Positions 9,187-17,771 are shown, counted from the first letter of the stretch. The stretch: DNA of 64,000 bases from Symsagittifera roscoffensis (GCF_963678635.1 NC_087070.1:17515318-17579317), one strand, 5' to 3'. The notes: generated from the letters alone by a model not told the origin. Numbers and translations are program-made.

Positions 9187-10640
9187 AGTGCTTCCTGCTC
9201 ATCCGAACCTCTAGAGATGTCATTCGTTTCAACCAAGATCATCACATTGGGGATCCTCTCTGGATTCATTAGTTCCACCAACCGATATAACTGGGCTATC
9301 GTCGCGCCTCCGAAGGCCATCACCGTGGTGACCCAAGAGGTCCTCAAATTCGATAGTACTCTGACTAAGCTGTCTCCCAGTATCAGATGTGATGCCCCCA
9401 GTGGCGGTTGTTGCAGGTTTACTGCCGGGTTCCAAGTCGCTCGATTGAAGAAAGCTCTCGGATCTGTCTCCGGAACTCCCGTGATGTTAAATCTCAATTG
9501 AATACTCTTTTGTACGTCTATCACACGTGACACTTTCTTCGCTGGCATCTTCTGTATTCTTCTCTCTGGGGCCTTAGAGCTCCCCATTAGTGGCGTCACG
9601 TCGCTTATTCCCTGTCTGATCACGGTCTGGGAGAGTCGTACTCTGCCCGTGTCGTCAATCGTTCCATAGGGTGCAGTCACCCCGGAACCTGGCGCATTCT
9701 TGTTGGCGACCAGTCGTCCAGCTGTCTCTATCAGCTTCCTCACCGTTTGTTGCACGACGGGGTCACCCAAGGTGTCACTAGGGTCCGGAATTGTCACTCG
9801 ATCTGTTGCTGTCGGGAGCCGTGTCTCCGTTGTCTGACTCATTTCTCGAGGCGTCAAGAGCTCCATCGGGGACTGCCCACGAGGAATACTCCTTGCAGGT
9901 ATCACCTTCTCCACGGCCGTGGTCAGCGCCCTGCGTTCCGATCGCTCCTTGTAGTCCTGCCTCAAGCGCTCAATTTCTTCACCCTGCTTTTTGTTACAGT
10001 CTTCGAACAATCTTTTCCACATGTCTCTCTCGTCCTCCGCAATGAGCATGGTCTTAGTCACCTCGTCCAGCTCCCTTTTTGTCCTTTCCAGTTCGCCTTT
10101 TATCCCATCCAGATCTTGCATGGTTTGGTTCGTCTGAACCCTCTGTTCTACTTTCGCCCTCTTTGGTGGCACAGCTGCTCTCAGTGGTGAACCAGACGAG
10201 GCAGCCTCGCTGTTCATCTCCTGATGCATTCTCGTCAGCCCAGGTTTGGGCTTGGAGGGCATAGGCATTTCACCTGGTTGGTAAGTCCTAGAACTTCCCA
10301 ATCCAGGCTCATTCGCCAAGTAACTCCCTGAGACAGCCCCGTTTCTCCACCTCATAACTCTCATGTTCGGGCGGTCTAGTACTCCCCTCTTTCCATATGC
10401 TGTCATCAATAGGACTTCCGTGGGGCGGTCCCTACCGTTGTCATGCCCCAAGATGTTTATCAGGGCGGTCAGCAACACGACTACCTCTGGGTCCTCCAGA
10501 GCGAAGTCTCGATCCATTAGCCGACGATAGATCGCATCTATCATCGGTCCTACATATGCCTCTGCCAGGTCCATCAATTCATCCAAGTTGAAATTCTCCA
10601 TTTTGTTCTTCAGATTCGATTTGATTTGATTTGATTTCAA
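9033..10640 (-). CDS. ORF3 N-terminal segment: coiled coil and SGNH hydrolase domain
   Basis: The probable start is the ATG at 10599-10601 (MENFN), because the longer frame opens with TTG. Residues about 175-250 form a charged coiled coil. From about residue 414 an SGNH (GDSL-like) hydrolase domain begins: block I GDSL with Ser424, block II glycines near 444-446, block III VETND with Asn473. The expected Gly of GxND is Glu here. The Asp-His block follows in 7810-9186. SGNH enzymes are esterases or lipases, but the substrate is unknown. E2 keeps the start region and the coiled coil but lacks this domain, so it was gained by E1 or lost by E2. A conserved splice acceptor-like site lies 80 nt upstream. 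Confidence 0.72.
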   Translation of the reverse strand: MKSNQIKSNLKNKMENFNLDELMDLAEAYVGPMIDAIYRRLMDRDFALEDPEVVVLLTALINILGHDNGRDRPTEVLLMTAYGKRGVLDRPNMRVMRWRNGAVSGSYLANEPGLGSSRTYQPGEMPMPSKPKPGLTRMHQEMNSEAASSGSPLRAAVPPKRAKVEQRVQTNQTMQDLDGIKGELERTKRELDEVTKTMLIAEDERDMWKRLFEDCNKKQGEEIERLRQDYKERSERRALTTAVEKVIPARSIPRGQSPMELLTPREMSQTTETRLPTATDRVTIPDPSDTLGDPVVQQTVRKLIETAGRLVANKNAPGSGVTAPYGTIDDTGRVRLSQTVIRQGISDVTPLMGSSKAPERRIQKMPAKKVSRVIDVQKSIQLRFNITGVPETDPRAFFNRATWNPAVNLQQPPLGASHLILGDSLVRVLSNLRTSWVTTVMAFGGATIAQLYRLVELMNPERIPNVMILVETNDISRGSDEQEALWESMMVCLFTTLWQKFNCAVLTVCTVPMNTRSLTAAGRRHNEEVVSGITS

Positions 10641-10993
10641 AGTTTTGACTCAAGTGAGCAATTAAACGATCAATCAGGATCTAGAAAAGAAGTCAAGAAT
10701 ATCACACTTGTCAGTTTTCACCTTAATTTCTCGTTAAAATTTATTTAAAAACAGTCAGATAAGAAGATTTTTATCCTAAAATTTATTAAAATCAATCGGT
10801 CTCTAAAATTTTGGAATTCGACCTAAGATTGGACAGTCCAAACTTTGGATTTATTCCTAAGATCGTCATTCAGTTGTTCATGGTCACTAACTCCTTCTTA
10901 CCCAAAAGGTTAAAAACATAACACATAACATAACATACATATCACACATATCACACAACTTAGTCTTTAGCCTAATACCCTCACGCCCGTCAC
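10641..10993 (-). other. Gap between pol and ORF3 in E1
   Basis: This is an AT-rich non-coding gap between the macrodomain stop and ORF3. Apart from the acceptor-like site I see only AT-rich stretches and a short acacataacata repeat near 10920-10955. Confidence 0.55.
10666..10700 (-). promoter_or_regulatory. Conserved 3' splice acceptor-like site before ORF3 (E1)
   Basis: The sense strand has a pyrimidine run ending in TTCTTTTCTAG, with the cut between 10681 and 10680, followed by ATCCTGATTGATC. E2 has TTTTTTAG then ATCTTGATTGATC at 32892/32891, in an otherwise diverged gap. This suggests that ORF3 is made from a spliced subgenomic RNA, as retroviral env is. It is inferred from conservation only. 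Confidence 0.5.
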
Positions 10994-11476
10994 TCAGCCT
11001 ATACTTAAGTAATATTTCTTATGTAAATATATTTGTATATTAGTATCAGAGAATATCACGTGTACCAGCGCGTACAGTTCTCGAGGGTGCAGTCGTCCTC
11101 TGTTCGGGTCGTACACTGGAAGCGAAAGCTCCTTCACGTCCATTTCCACGAGCAAGTCTCTCAATCTCGTCACGGACAAGACTAGGTTTTCCGGGTCCAC
11201 GTGCTGCTTCTCCGTCGCCCTCGTTACCAAGAAGCATAAATATTTTCCCGGTATCTGTGACGCCGCCGGAGGTAAGGCCGCTACGCCCCCTATCCCTCGT
11301 CTTTGCTTCCATAGGAACTCTATGTTTTTATATTCTCTCTTAAAATCTGCCGCTAACGCTGTCCTAAAACTCATGTCTGCTGTGATTGCTATCGCACATG
11401 TTCTATTTGTGAGTATAAAATCACTGTCTGTTAGTATTACTTGAATATTCATTTGGTAAGTTAAAACATGACTCAA
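10994..11476 (-). CDS. C-terminal macrodomain of the pol polyprotein
   Basis: Residues about 13-155 follow the strand and helix order of the small macrodomain (ADP-ribose binding) type closest to the TARG1/OARD1 group: CAIAITAD, an FKREYKN helix, a YLCFLVTRA strand, a LRDLLVEM helix, a KELSLPVYD strand, and a final strand IQIYL. The glycine-rich loop and the catalytic Asp typical of the deglycosylases are not conserved, so binding without catalysis, or loss of activity, is possible. In E2 the same domain is joined in frame to the upstream pol linker, and in E1 a frameshift near 11440 separates them. The domain ends pol. Confidence 0.72.
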   Translation of the reverse strand: MSHVLTYQMNIQVILTDSDFILTNRTCAIAITADMSFRTALAADFKREYKNIEFLWKQRRGIGGVAALPPAASQIPGKYLCFLVTRATEKQHVDPENLVLSVTRLRDLLVEMDVKELSLPVYDPNRGRLHPRELYALVHVIFSDTNIQIYLHKKYYLSIG

Positions 11477-11654
11477 CTACCCTCCCTATGTCAGGTTTCT
11501 TAGGTTCTTCGCCTGTTTCTGCTTCTAAATCTCCTGTTTCACTTGCTACTCTTAAATTTTTTATTATCAAGTTTTCAGTGTGGGTAAGTCCTACCCCCAC
11601 TCCCCGGACAAAAATATGCACCGACGTCCCCGTCGATCGCATACCGGGTATCAA
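11421..11654 (-). CDS. Pol linker before the macrodomain
   Basis: This is in the same frame as 11715-12542; the intervening TGA at about 11716 is a nonsense change because E2 reads through. It contains FVRGVGV, encoded by one of the repeated TTTGTCCGGGGAGT nucleotide motifs, conserved in E2 at 33876-33890. Just upstream, 11686-11708 is a perfect inverted repeat with 11-bp arms and a one-base centre that E2 lacks. Confidence 0.55.
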   Translation of the reverse strand: MIPGMRSTGTSVHIFVRGVGVGLTHTENLIIKNLRVASETGDLEAETGEEPKKPDIGRVVESCFNLPNEYSSNTNRQ

Positions 11655-11714
11655 ATCGAGATTGGAAGCCGGAATGAGTAATCGCCCTTCCTGGGCAGCC
11701 CAGGAAGGATCATC

Positions 11715-12542
11715 TCAATTGGTCTTCATGTATTTTATGCTTTCACGATCTACTTCTTGAATCGTGACACTGGTCTCCTTTGGGTCCGACGTCATTTCGT
11801 TCAGCCATTCTAAGACACGCAGGTTCGTCAAGTCTTGTTCATATGACTGCTGTTGCTCGTCGTCGAATTCTACCTCTGGTTTCGACCGGTCGTCGACCCA
11901 CTCATCGTCGTGATCATCGACTATGTCAATGTCTTGTGACACCGTTATTTCTTCTAGACCCACTACTTCTTCCACTATCTTCTTCAGATCTATCCTATCC
12001 ACTACAAAGTCGTCACCGTAAGGATTATATCTCTTTTTGGGTCTTGTCCCGTCACTCTGACGAGTCTGCATCGTGAACGGAAGATCCGGTTCCAAATTCT
12101 TGGGCACCTCCATCTGTTCGGGATCCTGCCAATCCTCCTCTGCGTAGGGTAAGGTTTCATCGTCCACTTCGATCACCTCGTTTGGATCCAGGTCCAGCGG
12201 TGTATTCGTTCCTTCCTCCACGACTTCATTTCCATCGTTCTTCTCCCTCGTGCCCTTCTTGTTGACCTCACAAGCAGGATCCATCATTAGATAATCCCCT
12301 TCTTCCAAGTCTGCAGGTATACACCAGTCTTCTGTCGATGGGTTGTGTGGCTTAATGTTTTCGTAATGAGCGGCTCGGCCAGTACTCAGTCTGTAAAAGC
12401 GTCCCTCCTGATGCACTTCCGTAATCATGAAGGGTCCCCTCCACTTTTTTAGGAGCTTTTTCGTTCCTTTCGGTGGTATATAGTTCTGAAATACCCATAC
12501 GTAATCTCCCACCTTGTAAGCTTTTGCACCAGCTGCTTTCAT
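11715..12542 (-). CDS. Integrase C-terminal region with GPF module and acidic tail
   Basis: Residues 1-60 contain the chromatin- or DNA-contacting GPY/F-type module found after the catalytic core in many Ty3/gypsy integrases: VGDYVWV, then KKWRGPF, then FYRLSTGRAAHYENIKPH. An Asp/Glu-rich region of about 200 residues follows. The frame is the same as 12594-15758; only a TAG at 12591-12593, a leucine codon in E2, separates them. Confidence 0.82.
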   Translation of the reverse strand: MKAAGAKAYKVGDYVWVFQNYIPPKGTKKLLKKWRGPFMITEVHQEGRFYRLSTGRAAHYENIKPHNPSTEDWCIPADLEEGDYLMMDPACEVNKKGTREKNDGNEVVEEGTNTPLDLDPNEVIEVDDETLPYAEEDWQDPEQMEVPKNLEPDLPFTMQTRQSDGTRPKKRYNPYGDDFVVDRIDLKKIVEEVVGLEEITVSQDIDIVDDHDDEWVDDRSKPEVEFDDEQQQSYEQDLTNLRVLEWLNEMTSDPKETSVTIQEVDRESIKYMKTN

Positions 12543-12593
12543 GTCGAATTTTTTCCTCTGCCTTGCCTGTGCTTGCTGAGTATTTCGTCTACA

Positions 12594-15500
12594 CTAATCG
12601 TTCAACTCCTGTTGACGTCTGATCACATCCCTCACGTAGACCTGTGGAGACGTTTTCTTTCCCTCATACTCTGGGTAGAAAAAGTTTAAGGGTAAAGACT
12701 CGTGTCCAGTTAGCATCATGTGTGGACTAACTCCAGTGGTGGAGTGTTGCGTGCTATTATAGGCTCCCATCACCTGTGGAAGGTATCTGTCCCAATCGGT
12801 CATGTACCTGGAACAATATACTCTCAGCATCGACACTAACGTCCTATTCTGTATTTCCACTAAGCCATTCGTCTGGGGGTGGTATGTCGTGGAGTGAGCC
12901 TGAGCAACCTGTGAGCGTCTTATGAGCTCTTTCGTAAGCTCTCCTACGAAAGCTGTTCCGTTATCCGTTTGAAACGTCATCGGACAACCATGTCTCGCTA
13001 TCCACGTATTGATCAGGTGGTCGCATGTCTCTTCCGCCGAGGCAGTTATGCAGGGCACGGCCTCTGCATACTTCGTAAAATGATCTATCATGACCAACAC
13101 CTGATTATAACCACTGTCTGTCATGCATATCTTTTGGTGATCTATCTGCACCACCTCGTTGAATTCAGACGACTCGATCGATTGTAAGGGAAATCGCAAC
13201 TTCCTTGGATCCTTGACCTGTTGGCATGACAGGCATGCTGTTACCCACTTCTCGCATGCCTTTTTCATTCCAGGCCACTCGAAGCGCTTCAGGATCCTCT
13301 GATATACTTTGTCGATCCCCTGATGGCCCATCTGATCATGCGACCTGAATAATAGTTCTGTCTGATAGAGTTGCAGCAACACTATCGCGTTATACTTGTA
13401 TAGGACTCTGTCTTCTTCTCTTCTATTGCAAGCCACAATCCCGTCCTTGTTCAAATATAACCTCCCTTCCTTCTGCATGAAGTACTGTCTCAGGATACGA
13501 TAACTGTCTTCCTCGAGGTCCCCTTTATCCGGAGAACCATTCTCGATCCACTTTTTCAGGTTGCTTGTCATGCGATCATTTCTCTGCGCCCTTAGAAGAT
13601 CCGAGAGTCTGTATCTCGCCTTCAAGTACGTCTTCATGACCCTCATCTGACTATTCAGCTCATTGGGCTGGTGTGTGTCTTCTTCCATCTTAACGCACCA
13701 AATCCTCGCCAGCGGCTGTGCTTCTTGCTTAAACGGCTGGAGATCAGTCCTGACTACCTCTTTTTGTGGCAACAGATTTATCGAACGTTTCGATACCGCT
13801 ATTGTCTCCAAATCATCCGCTGCGTTGTCAAAGATTCTTTCGCTTGGTATAAGGTAGCGATCACTGTCAGAATCCTGATACACCTCTCTGTCCAGATCCC
13901 TTGCCCGAGTTTCCACTAGTAGTGTGTGGATCGCTAGCTCGGACATTTCTAATCCCGAGCTCGATTTCCTGTCTGAATAGGTGTCAATTCCTGAGTTTCG
14001 GGAATTGTCATCTGTTGAAGAGGTTGTGATGGAGTCTGCACGCTCCTCTCGATCATGTCTGTGCCTTCTTCGCATCCATCTGAACTCCCCGGACAAAACC
14101 TTGTTCCCCAGGTCCTGTTTCTCATCAGGAACTTTTTCATCTATCTCAGACTCCCCGGACAAACTTTCTTGTCCCGGGTGTTGATCTTGTACTCGCTGGC
14201 TCTTCTCATCGTTCGTCTCCCCGGACAAACAATCTTGCAGCAGGTTTTGTTCTTCCTTCTCACCTTCTTTATCCTGGTCCACAAAGGTAACGGTTTTCAT
14301 TCGCGTACTGCTCCCCTGTTCTTTTCGTCCGTAAGAAGTACTGGTTAAAATCTCGTGGGGTATTGAGGATACTAGTTGCTGAACTATTGTCCTACAATCC
14401 CTCTCGTTCTCTTCGTGTTGTCGTCTGGACAGCATGATCTTCATCTTCTTTCTGATTGTTAGTGAAGCCACTGCTGCTGTCCACTCGGGGTCATCTCTAG
14501 TCACTTCTCTTTCTAACAATCCACCCAGCATCCGCATCACTTGCGGTGTGACCTGCACCGTTTTATCCAATAATGAGAGGCTGTTTATTTTCATGCGAGA
14601 GAGTTCTTGTTGGACCAGGTTTGAGCGCAGCAACAGATCCAAGGGGACCGGGTCCACCTTGGATAGGATCTTTATCTCGGCTGCTTTCTCTACAGGTAAC
14701 TCAGGATGCCCTGGAATTGGATGTCCAGACTTATCCAACCATCTCGTTAAGGGAAGCGATTCATAAGTTTCTTTGTCCAGAAATAAAAATCCTTCCTTTA
14801 TTTCTGCCTGATTGGCTTGCCTCTGCTCCAATCTTTCATAGAACTCAGTTTTCTTGCTGAGGTTGTCAGCATTCTGGTGTTTATCACGCATCCTGTGTTC
14901 GATTATCATATGGTAGCCATCCAATCTTACTATCAATCTACCAATATAACTCTGATCGATCGAGTAGGTCTTCAACCAGGATAACGCTCTGTTGTCTACG
15001 CGTAACCTAAAGGGAGCGCTCCCCGTGTATGCGCGGTATTTTTCCACAAATGTGACTACTGCAAACATTTCTGCTTTTGGTGCGCCATATTTCATCTCAG
15101 TGTCACTCAAGACCTTGCTGCCGTATGCAATGGGACGAATAACCGTTCTTCCATTCCATTCTTGCTCCTGATGCAATATTCCTGAGATGGCTACTACCGA
15201 TGCGTCTGTGTCAAGAACATACATGCCTTTTTCTGTAGACATGCCTAGCACTGGCGCTTCGCACAGTTCCCGCTTTATGTTCTCGAAGGCAACTTCTGCT
15301 TCATCGTTCCATTCGAACTTTTTCCCTTTGTTGCGCATCAGCTTCTGCATCGGATACACCTTGTCCGCATATCCTTTTATGAACTCCTGGTAGTAGTTGG
15401 CAAACCCTAGGAAGCTCATGAGCTGTGTGTCCGTTCTGGGAGCCTTCCATGTCAACACTGCTTCTACTGCTTCCGGGTCTGGCCTCACACCATGCCTGTC

Positions 15501-15758
15501 CACCATTCTTCCCAGGTACTTGATTGAATCCCTAAGGATTTCACATTTCGATGGTTTGCACTTCAAGCCTGCTCTTTTCATGCATCCAATGACCTCATCG
15601 AGCCGATCAATATGGTCTTCCAGGGTTGGTGTCGCTATGACCACGTCGACCACGTAACACATCACAAGGTTCCCGTATTTCTTTGTCACTCTGGTCAAAG
15701 CCTGAGCCATCAGTCTTTGAAAAGTGGCCGTTGCGTTGCACAAGCCGAAGGGCATCAT
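12594..15758 (-). CDS. pol: Pol: RT C-terminal part, RNase H, acidic linker, integrase
   Basis: Residues 3-6 PFGL are RT motif B. Residues 35-38 read YVVD where YxDD is expected; codon 37 is GTC (15648-15650), so one catalytic Asp is lost. RNase H has Asp185 (TDAS), Glu230 and Asp255. Residues about 310-720 form a long Glu/Asp/Arg-rich linker with three LSGE repeats near 511, 534 and 556. Integrase has the HHCC finger (His807, His812, Cys842, Cys845) and the core Asp873, Asp932, Glu968, a DD35E spacing. The order RT-RH-IN and the GPF module downstream fit Ty3/gypsy. The protein would copy the RNA and insert the cDNA. The upstream neighbour 15762-16013 is in the same frame, separated by one TAG. 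Confidence 0.95.
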   Translation of the reverse strand: MMPFGLCNATATFQRLMAQALTRVTKKYGNLVMCYVVDVVIATPTLEDHIDRLDEVIGCMKRAGLKCKPSKCEILRDSIKYLGRMVDRHGVRPDPEAVEAVLTWKAPRTDTQLMSFLGFANYYQEFIKGYADKVYPMQKLMRNKGKKFEWNDEAEVAFENIKRELCEAPVLGMSTEKGMYVLDTDASVVAISGILHQEQEWNGRTVIRPIAYGSKVLSDTEMKYGAPKAEMFAVVTFVEKYRAYTGSAPFRLRVDNRALSWLKTYSIDQSYIGRLIVRLDGYHMIIEHRMRDKHQNADNLSKKTEFYERLEQRQANQAEIKEGFLFLDKETYESLPLTRWLDKSGHPIPGHPELPVEKAAEIKILSKVDPVPLDLLLRSNLVQQELSRMKINSLSLLDKTVQVTPQVMRMLGGLLEREVTRDDPEWTAAVASLTIRKKMKIMLSRRQHEENERDCRTIVQQLVSSIPHEILTSTSYGRKEQGSSTRMKTVTFVDQDKEGEKEEQNLLQDCLSGETNDEKSQRVQDQHPGQESLSGESEIDEKVPDEKQDLGNKVLSGEFRWMRRRHRHDREERADSITTSSTDDNSRNSGIDTYSDRKSSSGLEMSELAIHTLLVETRARDLDREVYQDSDSDRYLIPSERIFDNAADDLETIAVSKRSINLLPQKEVVRTDLQPFKQEAQPLARIWCVKMEEDTHQPNELNSQMRVMKTYLKARYRLSDLLRAQRNDRMTSNLKKWIENGSPDKGDLEEDSYRILRQYFMQKEGRLYLNKDGIVACNRREEDRVLYKYNAIVLLQLYQTELLFRSHDQMGHQGIDKVYQRILKRFEWPGMKKACEKWVTACLSCQQVKDPRKLRFPLQSIESSEFNEVVQIDHQKICMTDSGYNQVLVMIDHFTKYAEAVPCITASAEETCDHLINTWIARHGCPMTFQTDNGTAFVGELTKELIRRSQVAQAHSTTYHPQTNGLVEIQNRTLVSMLRVYCSRYMTDWDRYLPQVMGAYNSTQHSTTGVSPHMMLTGHESLPLNFFYPEYEGKKTSPQVYVRDVIRRQQELND

Positions 15759-15761
15759 ATT

Positions 15762-16013
15762 CTACTGGTACAACCCTAATTCGCACGCGAATCCGGTTTT
15801 CTCTCTATCCTTCTTCCGCAGAGGGACCTGCCAGAAGGCAGAACCCAAGTCCAATGTGGTGAAGAACTTGGCATCACCAAGCTTAGAAAGGCTCTCGTCT
15901 ATTCGCGGCATCAGGTACGCATCTTTTATCGTTACCGCGTTCAAGTAACGAAAGTCGCAACAAAACCAAAGCTGCCCCCTTTCTTTTTCGCCATTACTAC
16001 CCCGCAAGCCCAT
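15762..16013 (-). CDS. pol: Pol: RT palm N-terminal part (motif A)
   Basis: It contains FCCDFRYLNAVT and motif A FTTLDLGSAFWQVPL with its catalytic Asp. The TAG at 15759-15761 replaces a tryptophan codon that is TGG in E2, so it is a nonsense mutation. Upstream the RT continues in another frame (15941-16693). Confidence 0.9.
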   Translation of the reverse strand: MGLRGSNGEKERGQLWFCCDFRYLNAVTIKDAYLMPRIDESLSKLGDAKFFTTLDLGSAFWQVPLRKKDREKTGFACELGLYQ

Positions 16014-16693
16014 GGCGATTTCGAGGGTTCTATCATGTCGTATTCAAGCAACATTTCTATTTCCGCTCGGCACGCTTCCGACTTGTGTGGCGTCATTCGT
16101 CTTGCGCCTTCCCTATGGGGAACGGCGCCCTCTTCAAGTTCGATTTCGTGTTCGACGGAATTACAGCAACCGATATCCGCCTTATGTTTTGAAAATACAT
16201 CTGCGTTCCGATTTAAGAGGTCTCGCAATTTTTCGAAATCTCCCTCACCTATTTTCCCTTTTAAATGTTCTATCTTTGGCAAAACCGGTTTGTCAGATTC
16301 TAGTTCATATGACGAGGGGCGTTCCGGAAAATTCGAGCAGCTCGATAAGCCATCGTTCGTTTCGGATTTCATTGAAAACAATTTATGAATAGATTTTATT
16401 TCATTAATCCTCTTTAAAATTTTATCTTTATTGGCGTGATAAGGACAGTCTTTCACACTATGTTTCTTCAAGTTTTGTGTCTCCTCATAGTCGGTCCTCA
16501 TCGGCAAAGCGTAACCAAGCGTCTTTCCACGCTGGATTGAAACCGTGGTGTCCAGTGTGTTCAATAACACACTGACACACAGTCCGTTTCGCGTTACCGA
16601 GAAGCTCCGGCCTAAAATCACCGAAATCTGACTATTTGGATTCGGTACTAAGCAAACCTGTTTACTATCGCTTAACGAATTTAATTTTCTCAT
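15941..16693 (-). CDS. pol: Pol: protease-RT linker and RT fingers
   Basis: The segment carries the start of RT: DVFSKHKADIG, then MIEPSKSPWACGVVMAKKK, typical of Ty3/gypsy RT fingers. The frame then steps -1 at the AAAGGG run near 15965-15975 into 15762-16013. E2 has the same step at the same run. The N-terminal 100 residues match E2 39990-40499. A one-base frameshift separates it from the protease segment. Confidence 0.85.
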   Translation of the reverse strand: MRKLNSLSDSKQVCLVPNPNSQISVILGRSFSVTRNGLCVSVLLNTLDTTVSIQRGKTLGYALPMRTDYEETQNLKKHSVKDCPYHANKDKILKRINEIKSIHKLFSMKSETNDGLSSCSNFPERPSSYELESDKPVLPKIEHLKGKIGEGDFEKLRDLLNRNADVFSKHKADIGCCNSVEHEIELEEGAVPHREGARRMTPHKSEACRAEIEMLLEYDMIEPSKSPWACGVVMAKKKGGSFGFVATFVT

Positions 16694-17166
16694 TCTAAAA
16701 ACGCCACCACAGCCTGTCCTGGCTGTAGTTTGACTTTTCTATCTAAAAAAATTGGTACCTTGTTTTCGTCTGTTATTATCCTATTAATCGGTTTTTTAAC
16801 ATACTTGCGGTCCGGGTTTCTAATCCGTATCAGACCGTTGTTCAAGTCAATCATCAAGTCAAAATTCCTGACGAAATCTCTGCCCAAGATGAAGTTGTCA
16901 GCGTCGTCCAAATTTTCTACCACCAGGAAGCTCATCCAAAGATCCCGTCCTCCCATGTGGAGAACCGTTATTGGTGTTCTTCCGGCTACGTAGATTGCTC
17001 CTCGATTGGCGGCAGCCAGTCGGAGATTCGTTGGAATCAGATCTTCCCTCGTGAAGCCCATTCTTTCCCAAGTTTTTATTGGCATCACACTCACTACCGC
17101 TCCTGTGTCCAGCAGCCCTGTGACTCCGATTTTCTTTCCGTTGGTGTCAAGCAGATGTGCGGTCAC
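16690..17166 (-). CDS. pol: Pol: retropepsin-type aspartic protease
   Basis: DTGA at residues 20-23 is the catalytic triplet of retropepsins, and FILGRDF near residue 91 is the flap-distal ILG motif. This enzyme would cut the gag-pol polyprotein. In E2 the triplet is DTE, so only E1 keeps the motif. Frameshifts bound it on both sides in E1. Confidence 0.9.
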   Translation of the reverse strand: MTAHLLDTNGKKIGVTGLLDTGAVVSVMPIKTWERMGFTREDLIPTNLRLAAANRGAIYVAGRTPITVLHMGGRDLWMSFLVVENLDDADNFILGRDFVRNFDLMIDLNNGLIRIRNPDRKYVKKPINRIITDENKVPIFLDRKVKLQPGQAVVAFLE

Positions 17167-17531
17167 ATCTGCTTCAACCCAATGTGTACTGCATCTTGTT
17201 CCATCATGGCGTCATGGCCTATCCTGCTGACTTTGAGTTCCTCCTCACCCAAATCGATCTGCCCTATCTGGTCACTGTCTGTTGTTACATAAGTCCTAGT
17301 GTAGTTACTGATCCCATCCACGTTCAGCATCACTTGATACGGCCCATAGACCTCCAGGTAGCGTCCATGAAGTTTCTTTATGCGAGGGTCACCCGTTGTT
17401 AGTAGTGCTCGCACAGATCTCGACTCAGTGCGTGGCTCCACCTGCCTAAGATAATCTGCATATGTGTCCAAATGCATCAAAGTGAACTCGGATGGTTCAC
17501 ATAGATTTATGATTACCTGGTGTCCAGCCAC
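17163..17531 (-). CDS. Pre-protease domain of gag-pol
   Basis: This 120-residue segment is conserved in E2 (40568-41068), where it runs directly into the protease in one frame. It contains a NVDGI block and a VRRIGH-like block. In E1 a frameshift at about 17165 separates it. It probably belongs to the protease region or a gag-pol spacer; the function is unknown. Confidence 0.65.
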   Translation of the reverse strand: MAGHQVIINLCEPSEFTLMHLDTYADYLRQVEPRTESRSVRALLTTGDPRIKKLHGRYLEVYGPYQVMLNVDGISNYTRTYVTTDSDQIGQIDLGEEELKVSRIGHDAMMEQDAVHIGLKQM

Positions 17532-17558
17532 TGAGATTATCGACTGTATCTTGCTTCC

Positions 17559-17741
17559 TTATGGCACCATGCCGAACCTCTGACCGGAGATCACATTAAG
17601 TTTCATGCTCAAACTGCTTGGTGTTTTAGTCCCTTCGACCTCCGTTGCTTCGAAGGTATTCAGTTGCTCCTGTAGTTTCCAATTCTCCAGCTCGAGTTTC
17701 ACTTTTTGTTTGATCTCTTTCTTCACCAGTTCCTGCTGCAC
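17559..17741 (-). CDS. Gag-pol spacer segment
   Basis: This short charged, helical segment is in frame with both neighbours. TAA codons at about 17772 and 17556 replace sense codons found in E2, so gag and pol were probably one continuous frame here with no dedicated gag stop visible. Confidence 0.5.
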   Translation of the reverse strand: MQQELVKKEIKQKVKLELENWKLQEQLNTFEATEVEGTKTPSSLSMKLNVISGQRFGMVP

Positions 17742-17771
17742 TCTATTTAGAGCATCCCTCGCGGCTGCCCT

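Noticed and set aside
1268-10640. ORF3 as an envelope gene
   Set aside because: There is no signal peptide, no C-terminal membrane anchor and no fusion-like region; the content is soluble, coiled-coil and hydrolase-like.
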